NCBI GenBank assembly: GCA_037576215.1
Contig: JBANDB010000012.1
Span: forward strand, 2,418,001 to 2,482,000
DNA: 64,000 nucleotides
Direction of reading: 5' to 3'
Source of the DNA: Armillaria gallica
Taxonomy: Eukaryota > Basidiomycota > Agaricomycetes > Agaricales > Physalacriaceae
A program made the translations under genes and the position numbers. Below the pieces are notes generated by a model. That model searched no databases and had not been told where the DNA came from. It saw only the letters and a list, made by a program, of their open reading frames with translations. Shown piece by piece: positions 25,220 through 35,846 of this stretch (the first letter of the stretch is position 1; each line of letters begins with the position of its first letter).

Positions 25220-26531
25220 CTAGATATCGTGCCTTCCTCCGATCGGACACGCCTGTTCGTCAACTACCTCCGACTGAGCTTCGACATCACCGGAGAAGGT
25301 GCCGCTCAGGATACCGTCATCGTGAGTGTTCACACTCTCAAAATGGAGGGACGATATCATGCTGCCCTGCCAAGAATCATCTGGGCGGGCATGTCCAGAC
25401 GCAACACGTCCAACCAACAGCGTAGGAGCAACTCCCTAGATGATAAGAACGATATTTGAGCCCTTATCGTGAAGGGACAGAAAGTTGTATCGGTACGCAC
25501 CTTCGCAATTGTCCCAATGCAATCAAAGTACATGAAATTACCGTTCAGATAAGAACGGTATAAGGTGATCATAAACACGATCAAGGTCACAGAATATATG
25601 ACTGCTGATTCGACTATAATTTCAATTAGATTGCGATAAGCTCCGAGGCTGAATCTCCGAGCGTTTGTATGTGGTTTCGCCCATTCGATACTCAGGATTC
25701 GGTATATGATGAGTAGGGTGCAAAGGAGGGTTGTAGCCAGGATGAACGATACGTAAAGCGCCGTGCAGGTTTCGAAACTGAATACAAGTATTGCTTGTAT
25801 GTTGACAAGTATCTGAAGTATTTTAAATGCTGTTTTGAATGTAAACTGAGAATGTCAGAGTGAAAGACCGATGACACCGTACGTACCAGTCCCGGAGATC
25901 ATGAAAATGAGAGGAAGCAAAGCAAATATCCAGCGGCGGCCCCAAACTATCCAGCAGCGCCAAACCTGCGGTTAAGGGGCCTTTTAGTACGTGATTCAAT
26001 AATGATATCAACACACAGACCAGAGCAGAATCTGCAACAATGGTACTGATACAGCCTGTGATACCAAGGACAATTGCACTTATTACAGCCGCGTCGGTTG
26101 AACCTAAACTGGTAAAGGCCAGATTCACAGTCCAAAAGTTGTCTCCATGTCCGATGAAGGAATAGTGAACAAGCGACCAGTCGAACGCAAAACTGATGGT
26201 AGTCATAACATAGAGCACGAGAATTACAGCGGTCATTGCACGTCCTCTGCCCGCACACTTGCTAGAAACTACAGGAGAAGTTCTGAAAAAAGTTGAAGAC
26301 ATATATAATGATGAACGAACAAATATACCACAGCGTGACAACACATATGCCAGTGTATATTCTTTGAATAGAATCATTTTATTAGTAAATTCATGCTAAT
26401 TCACCACCAGCAAAACTGTCACCTTGTAATAGCGCAAAAAGTACAAGTCTATTCAGACGAACTTCACGATCTTGGAAAATGATCGTTTTCTCGTCGTCTG
26501 AGAGGTCTGGAATATCTGTCTGGTTCGCCAT
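25220..26531 (-). CDS. 7TM-type membrane protein A, agaricomycete-expanded family
   Basis: Exons 26423-26531, 26021-26361, 25887-25965, 25501-25829, 25220-25435; about 357 residues. The N-terminus MANQTDIPDLSDDEKTIIFQ is soluble and acidic. Hydrophobic segments follow, with TAVILVLYVMTTISFAFDWS, the WRCWIVWGRRW turn, LILPLIFM-type helix, TALYVSFILATTLLCTLLIIY and ESAVIYSVTLIVFMITLY. The cytoplasmic tail starts at GVAPTLLVGRVASGHARPDDSW. Function is unknown to me; the layout resembles other agaricomycete seven-helix proteins with no characterised member. Compared with its neighbour (27910-29253) exon 2 lacks one base after the acceptor and carries what is an intron there, so the first membrane helix is replaced by another sequence yet the frame is kept. 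Confidence 0.7.
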
Positions 26532-27909
26532 AGCGAGAGAGGGTGCGGAGCAATGCCTGGTAGATAGGCACATACCAAGTACTCCAGAAGCCCATTATAT
26601 GATTCTTCGACCCCGTCCATCAAACGCCCATATGCGAGTCGGGGGCAGTTACATACCCGATTGACAAGAAATGGAGGAATCAGATCCGGTTAAGCCATAG
26701 GGCAGACTCCGTTCTCGCACTCAATCCCAGGACCCAACTGCGAAAGGAGGAACATCGCCAAGACCCAAGATCTTTTAAAGGCGTAGAGCATGATGAGCAT
26801 CGCATTCAAGCCGCCTATTCAACAATCGACAGATTTTGTTGTTTCGATAGCTATTGTCTTGATGGTGAAGTTGCCCCCCACTGTCATAATTCATTGCTCT
26901 GACAAAACTGAGGTGAGACCATCCTGCGTATTCGCAGCCTAGAGTCCAAAGCCTCTGGAGTAAGTGCTGATAGGCCTTCTACTCATGTGCAGCAACTGTG
27001 CTGGGCATCGATTGTTATTATGATGGCGGTGCTGGAGGCGGATATCGACCATATTAAAGGACAACATATTGATCGCTTGGCGCCACTTCACACACAGTAG
27101 AAAATTGGTAGAAAATGAGGACGGGGATACAGCATGGTGTAACCCCACCAAGGAAGTTGAGAGAAGGGTCTCGAAATTAGGTTCACGAACAATTTAGGAA
27201 GAGCACAACTTCAAATTTGCCAAGAAACATACGCACTGACAGCTAGCTCGATGCCAAGGAACGGATGCAAAAATCAATCGTCAAATCAAGGAGAAATCAT
27301 AGTGGACTTCAGAAGACCAGCTGCGGGACATAGGCGCTGAGGGATGAAACAGTGATTCAGTAATTAGACATTGCCAGAGGGATGTAGATGAGTAAACAAA
27401 TTCAAGATGCCCCACCGTGCGTAATACATTCAGGATATAATAGTCCTGTGCTATGACGGGTGGTAGGTCAACTTGACGTTCTATTATTTTACAGCTGAGT
27501 GCAAGAGTCAAGACTTGCTTGCCTGATCCGTACTAGCCGTAGAACCGTCACTATATGACAGATTTACTAACACCTTAACAGATGGGGGAGAGAATGGAAT
27601 GCTAACAGCGGAACCTGCAAAAGTCGTGTGCATGTCCACCGCGAGCGCGGAAAGAGAGTAAGCGAAGGTCGTGAGAACATTTCACCAGACTAGGTATTTT
27701 TGACTCGGTCTCTTGGACTCGTACGAAGTAAATACATTCAGTTCGTCTCGTATATGGATATATATGAATCGCTGCTGGCGGAACTTTTCGAAAGCTAGCT
27801 AATAAATATATGCTCTGACTCCCCACATATTTATAATTAGTATTTGAGTTAACCAGATGGGATGCGTCGAAAGAACGGGACAATAGACAAGAACAGGATG
27901 CCATTGTAC
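26532..27909. other. Spacer between 7TM genes A and B
   Basis: It contains a diverged copy (27280-27700) of the 29405-29930 region. Otherwise no gene was seen; the short minus-strand frames do not look coding. Confidence 0.5.
27280..27700. repeat. Duplicated promoter block, copy 1
   Basis: The strongest match to 29405-29605 runs about 190 bases and includes GAAGACCAGCTGCGGGACA, GATGAAACAGTGATTCAGTA and CCCCACCGTGCGTAATACATT. A weaker match continues to the segment TCGTGAGAACATTTCACCAGAC, paired with TCGTGAGAACATTTTGCCAGAC near 29897. It marks a tandem duplication that included a 7TM gene and part of the HIS3 promoter. Confidence 0.75.
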
Positions 27910-29253
27910 TCACACGCCCTTATCGGTAACAGGTTCTGTCTCCACAAGTTGGCACACGTTGATCTTCTCTTCGTCTGGTCGACCGTCTGGTGCTTGAGCC
28001 TCAACGTCATGTACAAAGTCATCGCTACGCATAAGATCTTCGTCGGCACTCGTTTCGGTGCTAGTCTGAGTGCGTCGGCCAGTCCCAAAATGGAGGGATG
28101 ACATTGCGCTGCCCTTCCAAGAGTCATCTGGTCGAGAATGTCCGGCTGCAACGCGCCCAACAAGGAGTGTAGGGGCGACTCCCTAGGTAAAGTATTTATC
28201 AGGTAGTTTTACACAGAAAAGTATGTTCAAAACTAACCCTGATAAACTCCCCAATGGCATCAACGTATTTGCTGACGATTAAATCTTGAAATATGATAAC
28301 GATATAAACAATCAACGCTGTGGAATAGAGCGCTGCTGATTCAACTATGACTTCTATGACATTCCGGTAGGCTCCAAGACTGTATGTCCGAGTACCTGCG
28401 AGCTTTGATTTTGCCCACTCGATACTCAGGATACGATAGACAATGAGTAAGGTGCATAGCAGCGTTGTAGCCACTATAAGGGATACGTAGATTGTCGTGC
28501 AGGTTGCGTAGTTAATTGGTGGCACCGTTCTAACAATGACCGTAGTGCGAATTTGCAGAATTTTGAACGCTACCCTGCATGTAAGCTGAGATGTCCAGGT
28601 GCAAACAGTTAAATCCCACATACCAATTCCAAGGATCAGGAAGACGAGAGGAAGTAAAATTATTATCCAGCGGCGTCCCCAGACTATCCAGCAACGCCAA
28701 ATCTGAAGTGAAGAAGATTTATGAATACAAAGAAAATGGTATCAATAGTGGACACACACCAGAGAAGAATCTGCAATAACGGTGGTGATGCAAGCAACGA
28801 TGCCAGTACAGTTTGAAATAAACACTGCCATGTCTGTGGGGCTGGAAAATGACATGAATACAGTCCAGAAATTTTCTCTATTATGGATGAACGAATAGAC
28901 TGTATATGACCAGTAGAACCCGAAGTTGATGGCGGTCAAGATACAAAGGACAGTAATGACAAGGGCCATGGTATTCGTGCTGACACTTCTTCCCCTAGAA
29001 ACTAAAAAAGTAGTGAGCTCTTGTTGCATGATAATTGAATACACAGACAAATCTTCGACAAAGTAAAGGCGACCATGCCTGTGTATATTCCTAGGGCTAT
29101 AAATGAGCTACACGCATAGGGTCTCACAAAAAACAAACTCTCACCTTGCAAAAATGCGAAGAGAATAGTTCGGTTAAGAGCAACGTCAAGAACGTGAAAC
29201 ACGATCGCTTTGTCGTCGTCTGAAAGATCCGGAATATCTGTCTGGGTAGCCAT
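27910..29253 (-). CDS. 7TM-type membrane protein B, paralogue of A
   Basis: Exons 29145-29253, 29049-29090, 28760-29001, 28624-28702, 28238-28569, 27910-28182; about 358 residues. The start MATQTDIPDLSDDDKAIVFH matches A. The first helix is intact (GIYTGMVAFTLSKIF). Then come ALVITVLCILTAINFGFYWSY, IWRCWIVWGRRWIIILLPL, YVSLIVATTLLCTLLIVYR, YRNVIEVIVESAALYSTALIVYIV and the tail GVAPTLLVGRVAAGHSRPDDSW. The C-terminal ~70 residues are acidic and polar. Splice phases all close. B looks like the ancestral form, since its exon layout needs no compensation. Expression may share the spacer with HIS3, which starts 700 bases upstream on the other strand. Confidence 0.75.
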
Positions 29254-29953
29254 GGTGAGAGGAATTGAGATTGATGACTCAAGTTTAAGGGGGCCATTCT
29301 TTCAGCCTACTGTATATAAGTTTCTCCATCCCGCGAATGAACGTAAGCACCACTTGAACCAAGCAAAGATTCGAAGGCCACATCGGGTTTCAGTACTGTG
29401 ATAGCCTTAAAAAAGTACCATCAAATCAAGGGGGAATCTTAGTGGCCTTCAGAAGACCAGCTGCGGGACACAGGCGCCGAGGGATGAAACAGTGATTCAG
29501 TATTTAGGCATTTAACAGTTGCTAGACGGGTGCAGATGAGTGAACAATTCAAGATGCCCCACCGTGCGTAATACATTCAGGATAAAATAGTCCTGTGCTA
29601 TGACACAGGCAGTACACCGGAATGTATGCAATCGGAGATTACTTGGACTCGGACTTAGTACTTGAACCTACCAGATCCGGGTGGCAGGTCAACCCGAACG
29701 ACCGCCGTTAACGTTCCAAATCTGTTTCGTAAAGCTCTTGGGCACCTGTAAGAGCTGAAGTGTTCACCTGTGATCATCGGTATTTCTGGTCTGATCGCAA
29801 AGTGAAACCAACACTTTGCCAAGTTGTTGAGAGGAATTGGACCGCGACGGTACTGCAAAGACGGACGGAATATTTATTGTCGGCCTCAGTGACTCGTGAG
29901 AACATTTTGCCAGACTGAGTTAAAAATCTCCTTCTATTTCGTTACTTCTCACC
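29254..29953. other. HIS3: Divergent promoter: 7TM gene B / HIS3
   Basis: It contains the second copy (29405-29930) of the block repeated at 27280-27700. No coding evidence was found. Confidence 0.5.
29405..29930. repeat. Duplicated promoter block, copy 2
   Basis: Partner of 27280-27700. It reaches to within about 25 bases of the HIS3 start codon. Confidence 0.75.
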
Positions 29954-30784
29954 ATGTCGGCCAGGACTGCATCCATCTCTAGGAAAACAAGCGAAACCGA
30001 AATCGAGGTGTCTATAAATCTTGACTGTGCTCCTGGATCCAATGTCGCGCAAACTATCGAGGTGTCAACCGGAATCGGCTTTCTGGATCACGTATGAACT
30101 ACTTCTAGGGCGCCCCGATATACAATTTAGACCGCAATTTGCAGATGTACACGGCGCTAGCGAAGCATGGTGGAATGTCCTTGACCATGAAGTGTAAAGG
30201 GGACCTCTGGATAGACGACCACCACACAGCAGATATGTCCATTTCCTTCATCGACTTTTGGCCAATTGTATTGATGCCCATTTGTCATTACAGGATAGCG
30301 CTATCGCTCTCGGGACGGCGTTCAAGCAGGCTCTTGGGGAAGTGCGCGGTATACGGCGGTATGGAACTGGCTTTGCTCCCCTTGATGAGGTGCGTATCCG
30401 TCCATCTGTATTGGAATACTAAATGTCTTTACACTTTTTTTGTTGCAGGCCCTATCGCGAGCTGTGATAGACATATGCTCACGGCCGTACTGCGTTACCG
30501 ACCTTGGCCTCAAGAGAGAAAAGATTGGCGATCTCTCGACGGAGATGATACCACACATATTCTACTCATTCGCGATTGCCTCTGGAGTTACGCTGCATGT
30601 GGACGTCCTTCGAGGAGAAAATGACCACCATCGGTGCGTGATATACGCAGCAGACTTTCCCATTCCTAGCCAAAGCTCTGATTACAGGTCGGAATCCGCT
30701 TTCAAAGCGCTTGCTTTGGCCATCCGTCAGGCTATTGAGAGGACGGGAAGTAACGACGTCCCTAGTACAAAAGGCGTACTGTAA
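29954..30784 (+). CDS. HIS3: Imidazoleglycerol-phosphate dehydratase (histidine biosynthesis)
   Basis: Five exons: 29954-30091, 30145-30232, 30292-30389, 30449-30633, 30688-30784; about 201 residues, the usual size. It dehydrates imidazole glycerol phosphate to imidazole acetol phosphate, step 6 of His synthesis, using two Mn ions. Seen: [19 protein letters not shown], metal motif 1 DDHHTAED (H72, H73, E76), [32 protein letters not shown], metal motif 2 [14 protein letters not shown] and the C-terminal [10 protein letters not shown]. The Glu76 codon is split G/AG by an intron whose ends must be AT and AC to give HHTAED. A canonical GT-AG alternative (30237-30298) is in frame but yields HHTADIAIALG, losing the metal-binding Glu. 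All other introns are GT-AG. Confidence 0.93.
30233..30291 (+). other. HIS3: Apparent AT-AC intron in HIS3
   Basis: The intron is 59 bases, beginning ATATGTCC and ending GTCATTAC. The flanking exons are GCAG and AGGATAGC. The donor equals the common GTATGT with G1 changed to A, and the end equals CAG/TAG with the last G changed to C. It lacks the U12 donor consensus ATATCCTT, so it is most likely a U2-type AT-AC intron. Confidence 0.7.
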
Positions 30785-30839
30785 ATGTAAACCATGTATA
30801 TCATATCAGATGCTCTACAATTGTTCGTTAATCGAAGAG

Positions 30840-31371
30840 TTAGCCAATTTCATGCTCTGCTAAAAGCTGAGAGGGAAATGAAATGAGAACTAGTTTGTCA
30901 AAGCAACGCCAGAACGTACCATGTTCGGGATTCCATTGGATATGGGGTAGACATGATGGCAATTAGGACATGTCATGGAACCCTCTTCTACATGTATCTG
31001 TGAAATCGGTCAGCATACCTGACTTTGACGATCGATTCGGGGATTAGCTCACTTCAAGTAAAACATGATGAAGACTTTTCAGGAAATCGTCGTCCAGCAT
31101 CTCAGGCTGCTCTAACGGGAGAGAAGTGTCTCCTACCTGTATATATGAACATTCAGAATAGAAAAAGTCGCGTTGTAGCCTCACATACCTGTCTAGCAGC
31201 ATCGACCAACGCCTTCCACTCAATTTTAGGAATGAAGCCTCTAAGAAATTCGGGGTTGAATTCGGCTTCGCGCAGCTCAACCTGTACATCCTTGAATTCT
31301 AGCGGAAAATTGTTGGAAGTGCATCCTTTGACATGGCATGCCAAAAGATTGTGAGTGATCAGACGGACCAT
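30840..31371 (-). CDS. TRM112: TRM112-like methyltransferase activator subunit
   Basis: Four exons: 31189-31371, 31053-31136, 30920-30997, 30840-30866, about 123 residues. It opens MVRLITHNLLACHVKGC and continues FPLEFKDVQVELREAEFN, FLRGFIPKIEWKALVDAA, PEMLDDDFLKSLHHVLLE and IHVEEGSMTCPNCHHVYPI, ending NMLLAEHEIG. These are the hallmark blocks of Trm112, a small zinc protein that stabilises and activates several methyltransferases (tRNA, 18S rRNA and eRF1 modification) in the cytosol and nucleus. Two Cys pairs (C12 and C17; CPNC) provide the zinc site. HIS3 and TRM112 are convergent with only 55 bases between stop codons, so their 3' UTRs probably overlap. Confidence 0.93.
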
Positions 31372-31853
31372 TGGACAAGAAAAAGATGAAAGAGTACAAT
31401 CGGTAGTTCGGACCGGTGTTCAAGCCAGAGAAAGAAACAAGTGACAACAGCGGCTTTCGGATTCGCCTTCCCGACAACTGTCAAGACTTGAATATTCAAG
31501 TGAATCCCTAATGGATTTGCCAAGGATTTGCGCCTAAATATTCCCGACTAAAGTATGGTTTGCGAAGTGATGGTGAATCATTTTGTCCTTGGTCCCATTT
31601 TAACGTGCAGACTCGCTGTCTGACAGTCTTGACTGCACCACCGGCACTCTACCAACTGCCGATATCTCTAATGATGCTGACAGGGACACTGAGCCTATCA
31701 GAAATATAGCGCTTCCATGCCGCGACCGGGACGGATGCTATATAGACGCAGAATGCCTTAGGGTACAGGGCGAATCATAAATCCGATAAATGCGACCCAT
31801 ACCCGAGTCAGTCAACCCCCGAGATACATTTCTCCTGACGGAGGACTATCGCC
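31372..31853. other. Divergent promoter: TRM112 / sugar transporter B
   Basis: No ORF, repeat or RNA gene recognised. Confidence 0.4.
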
Positions 31854-33693
31854 ATGGACGTGCAGCCCCCCGCGAGCCGATACCTTGGAGCTCTTCGTAA
31901 TTCGCAAGGGAGACCTTTCAACCAGCTACTCGAACTGAGAAAGAAAGTACCAACGTATGTCTGGTGCTCGCTCTTCACCGCCCTCGGGGGCTTTTTGTGG
32001 GGTTACGATACTGGAAGGTAGGCTTCATGCATATCTTCACCATTCATCGCTGATAGATCCGTAACCCTAGCATTGGACCCATCTCTGTCATGCCGCAGTT
32101 CGAAGCACAGTTTGGCGCACTCTCGCCTACAGCGCAGGGCCTTTTGGTCTCCTCCATCCTTATTGCGGCGTCTATCACATCTTTAGTTGCCGGACCTCTG
32201 TCGGATCGTATTTCTCGGACACGCACCATCGCCCTAGGAGGTGCTGTATTCTCAGCAGGTTGTGCCATTGCCTGTTCCGCGCAGCATCGCCCACAGCTAT
32301 TCATCGGGCGCTCCATCGCAGGTGTCGGGCAAGGTTTATTCATTTCGAGTATTACTGTCTATGTTACGGAGATATCTCCCTCTGCTAGTCGTGGTCGGCT
32401 CTCGACGTTCGTACAGTCATTTAACACGATCGGAATCATGACAGGTGAGTAGGGATAGCGCCTTTTCATCCCACCCTAGATTCTGAATGACCTTTCAGGA
32501 TATTTTACATGCTATGGATCCGTCAAGGTACCCGGAAGTTTTTCCTGGCGATTTCCATTGGCCCTTCAAGCTGTGGTGGCAATAATATTAGCTGTTGGGA
32601 CACCTTTTTTCCCACATTCTCCTCGATGGCTGAGACATGTGGGTCGTCATCGAGATGTAGACGAAGCCAAGCGTCGTCTTGGTATCGCTGGGACAAATGC
32701 CACGGGTGACGACCTAAATTCCCAAGATACCAACATCACGGGCTCTAGTGGTCACTTTGCCCAAGATCTGAAAAATCTCTGGGGGAAGGGTATCCGTACT
32801 AGAACGATATTTTGTGTCTTCATTATGGCCATGCAGCCGGTGTGTTCAATCCACTGCGTCCTGACATAGGGTTGCTAACTGACAATTTCCAGCTTTCGGG
32901 TATCGACGCCGTACTTTATGTGAGCGCTTTGATAGTTGTTCGATAGTGGTGGTATTTATCTATATCACCTTCAGTATGCCCCGACGCTCTTCTCTCAGGC
33001 AGGACTATCATCGACGACATCTTCTTTCCTTGCCTCTGGCGTCTCTGGTATTTTAATGGTTCTTGTTACCCTCTGTTCGCAGTGGTTCCAAGACAAATGT
33101 GAGGAATATTTCCCATCGATATCCTTCGCTTTTCTAAGAGTTTAACTGTAGGGTCCCGTCGCGTTCAGCAGATTGGAGGTTCTGCCATTTGTGCTCTTGC
33201 CATGCTCATCATTGGTGCAATTTACCTTTCTCACTCCAACAGCACCGAACCTGGAAGAAATGCCATCATTTGCTTCATCTACATTTTCGTTGCAGGATTT
33301 GTCTCGAGCTGGGCCATTGTCACCCGCATAGTCTGCAACGAAGTTCAGCCGACCGAAACCCGCGCGGCAGTTTCTAGTCTAAGCCAGTGCGCCAACTGGG
33401 TAGTGAACTGTGTGGTAGCGTTCTCAACGCCACTGTTCCTCAACCGTTCTAGTTGGGGTCCGTACTTTTTGTTCGGTGGATGCTCTTTGTTGAACGCAGC
33501 TGTGTGCTTTGTCTTCCAACCGGAGACGAAGGGATTGACTTTGGAGGCAATCGATAGTGGGTTGGACGATACGCCGTTCCAGTCTGCACTGAGACGCCGG
33601 ATTGGGAATTTGCGCAACCGTAGTAATAATATCAATGGAGACGGGGATGAGAGCAGCGCGACTGCGATTGAATTGGTAGAAGCTCCCCTCTGA
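31854..33693 (+). CDS. MFS sugar transporter B (paralogue of A)
   Basis: Six exons: 31854-32017, 32071-32444, 32499-32839, 32893-32919, 32975-33098, 33152-33693; about 523 residues. Exon 1, 2, 4 and 5 lengths equal those of transporter A (164, 374, 27 and 124 bases). It opens MDVQPPASRYLGALRN and has GGFLWGYDTGS, GPLSDRISRTR, GRSIAGVGQG, YVTEISPSASRGRL, PHSPRWL and ETKGLTLE (PETKG region 2). The TM7 entry reads MAMQPLSGID, so the second Gln of the QQxSG sugar-binding motif is Pro. In characterised sugar porters that motif lines the substrate site, so specificity or activity may differ. It lies inverted relative to A, 12 kb away. Confidence 0.9.
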
Positions 33694-34596
33694 TAAGAAC
33701 CGAGACCTGTCATGTTATGAACTGTTACGGTAGACGTAACTCAATAAAATAGCTAAACAGCAAAATGTCGCACGCAGCGCCTGATGTAGCCGTTACTCGA
33801 CGGAGGCGACCGCCAACCAGAGATGAGCAAGGAATGTTATCGACGAACAGCACCTATTAAGCACAGCAATAGTTGGCACAATTCAAAAACGTTCATTGAT
33901 ATACGCTAGTACAATGACGACGGGATAAAATGATTAATAAAGTGAAGGCAATCTACAGACAGTGTCAGCATGCGGAACTATAACAGATACAAGAGAAAAA
34001 ATAATAGAATCAGGTGTTCGATGCATATCAACAAGCGCCCCCATCCGCCTCCACTTTGTACATTGAAGAGACTTTGGTATAGACGGGGGCGCATTCGTGT
34101 CCGCCCATCGATGATATCATCAAAGGAGACTAGAGGATGGCATGCTCACCTGGTAGATACGTTGAGCGCCAGTGCTAGAAGAAGACAAGAAAAAATCAGT
34201 ATGGGTCGAGAAGAAAGGACAAGGCGACGCAAAGAGATCAGACAAGGCTGAAACTAGATTAAAGTTTTCCACAGCTTGTGTTCGGAATGTGGTAAAGTAT
34301 GGAATTGATCTGGATCATCACTGAGAGAGAATGAGAAGATGACACGTACCACACATCGACAAAGGGAGTAAGGGAGACAAGGACTAGTCGAAGGAAAAAG
34401 TAGGATGCAGAAAGTCTTCTGCAAAAATTTCGTTTTTTAAAAAGGCCCAGGAGTCACGTGCGTAAGGCACAGCCACTTCCCACGCTTTGCAGTAGGACCG
34501 AGCCAATAGTTCTATCGCACATTCAAGTTGAGCGAAGTTAGTTGTACAGGGACACACAAATTCTATATCTTCTCTGCATCTAAAGACAAATCTTGT
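33694..34596. other. Spacer downstream of transporter B and twinfilin
   Basis: Read on the minus strand, 34080-34420 has a CT-rich leader, donor-like (GTACGTG) and acceptor-like (TCTTCTAG) sites and a 26-codon ORF beginning MGGHECAPVYTK (about 34109 down to 34030). This could be a small expressed gene or a UTR. I recognise no family. Confidence 0.3.
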
Positions 34597-35846
34597 CTAC
34601 CGACGTCTATTAGGACCTTTCGGTTTCGCAAAAGGTTTCTTCTCCTCGCCATCCAGCGCTTCTGACGCGTTAGGAACACTATTATCAGAGGTAAGCTTCA
34701 GTTCAATCTTCAGATAGTCCTCTGTTATCTCCTTAGGATCAGAAGTCTCAATCCGACGTGCCGCGACAGTATCAGGAGGTAAAAGCGTTTTTGCCACCAT
34801 GTAGATGGGGTATGCACTGGTGGAATATAGCATTCGATGTTTGATTGGCGATGTGGACGGACAGGAGTAGATGAATACTGAACGAAAGATTGAGTAAAAC
34901 AGAACACCTGAAAGACCGCTTACTTACTGATGTCACGACGAGGAGATGAGGAGTGCGAGTGCGACCACGCAAAGAAGGCATAGCTAGGTTCAGAAGTGGG
35001 AAGAACAGACGAAAGGTCTTCCACAGAAGCGGAAGTCATGGATACAAGTGTCAATGTTTCCGTTGGAACGTCGATATTCTGCGGAAGACTATGTGAAGGC
35101 AACATTAGAACGGAACTGGCGGGCGTACCAGCAGGACCAATCCTGAATCTTCACCCTGCCCTAGCGCTTTGATGGCGTCTTCGACTTGGTCGGTCCACTT
35201 CAGCCCAACGCCATGCCCTACAGGGTTGACCTTCGGGCGATAACTGTGAGTGCCAGCTTCACGTTCCGCAGCGCGCGCGTCGGCTATTTCCTGCTCGCGA
35301 GTGGAGAGTGGCTGTGGCGCGGTGACGTGTCGACGGTGGGCCGCATACGCCTCTGCCGTTAGGTCCTCCTTTGAGGTCGCGAATATAGAGTCGGTGAAGA
35401 CCGAGGAACCGAGGGAACGGGTCAGGGAGCCTCGTGATGCCGCGTAAAGCATCTGGATATGAACAATCAGTGCACTCCTGCTGACAAAGTGAGGCAACAA
35501 AGGCTACCTTGGATCTGATTTTAGTCCCCTCAGGTACATAGTCAATGACGAGCCACTGGGTAGGGGGCTCATCAAGCCGGACGAGGATATAAGCAGGAAC
35601 GTCGTCACTAATTATCTCAGGGTCTTGTAACTTGGCCAGATCCTCTGCAAGGGTTCCTTGGACGGGAACAGACAGATCATGGACGAGCAGTTCTAGAGGC
35701 CCTGTGAGTAGCTATTCAATTCGTGCAGTGGTCATCGCACCGTTGTCAATTAAGACTTTTATGAATCTGATATCTTTGGACTCGACAGCCGTTGAGAACT
35801 GAGCAGATAAGTCTTGTGATACACCGATACCTGAAGTTGCAGACAT
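34597..35846 (-). CDS. TWF1: Twinfilin (two ADF-H domains, actin-monomer binding)
   Basis: Five exons: 35741-35846, 35508-35701, 35129-35452, 34928-35078, 34597-34877; about 351 residues, the normal length. The start MSATSGIGVSQDLSAQFS is a typical fungal twinfilin N-terminus. The first ADF-H domain contains SKDIRFIKVLIDN, DDVPAYILVRLDE and YVPEGTKIRSKMLYAASRGSL, the conserved link segment being SVFTDSIFATSKEDLTAEAY. The second domain ends with IKHRMLYSTSAYPIYMVA. The C-terminal tail is basic (KPFAKPKGPNRRR) as in twinfilins that bind capping protein. It caps and sequesters actin in the cytoplasm by family knowledge. Decayed copies of its exons 1-2 occur at 39285-39538 and 42790-43050. Confidence 0.93.

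Noticed and set aside
30237..30298. Canonical GT-AG intron in HIS3
   Set aside because: In frame, but it deletes the metal-binding Glu and one residue of an invariant motif; kept as the alternative to be tested.
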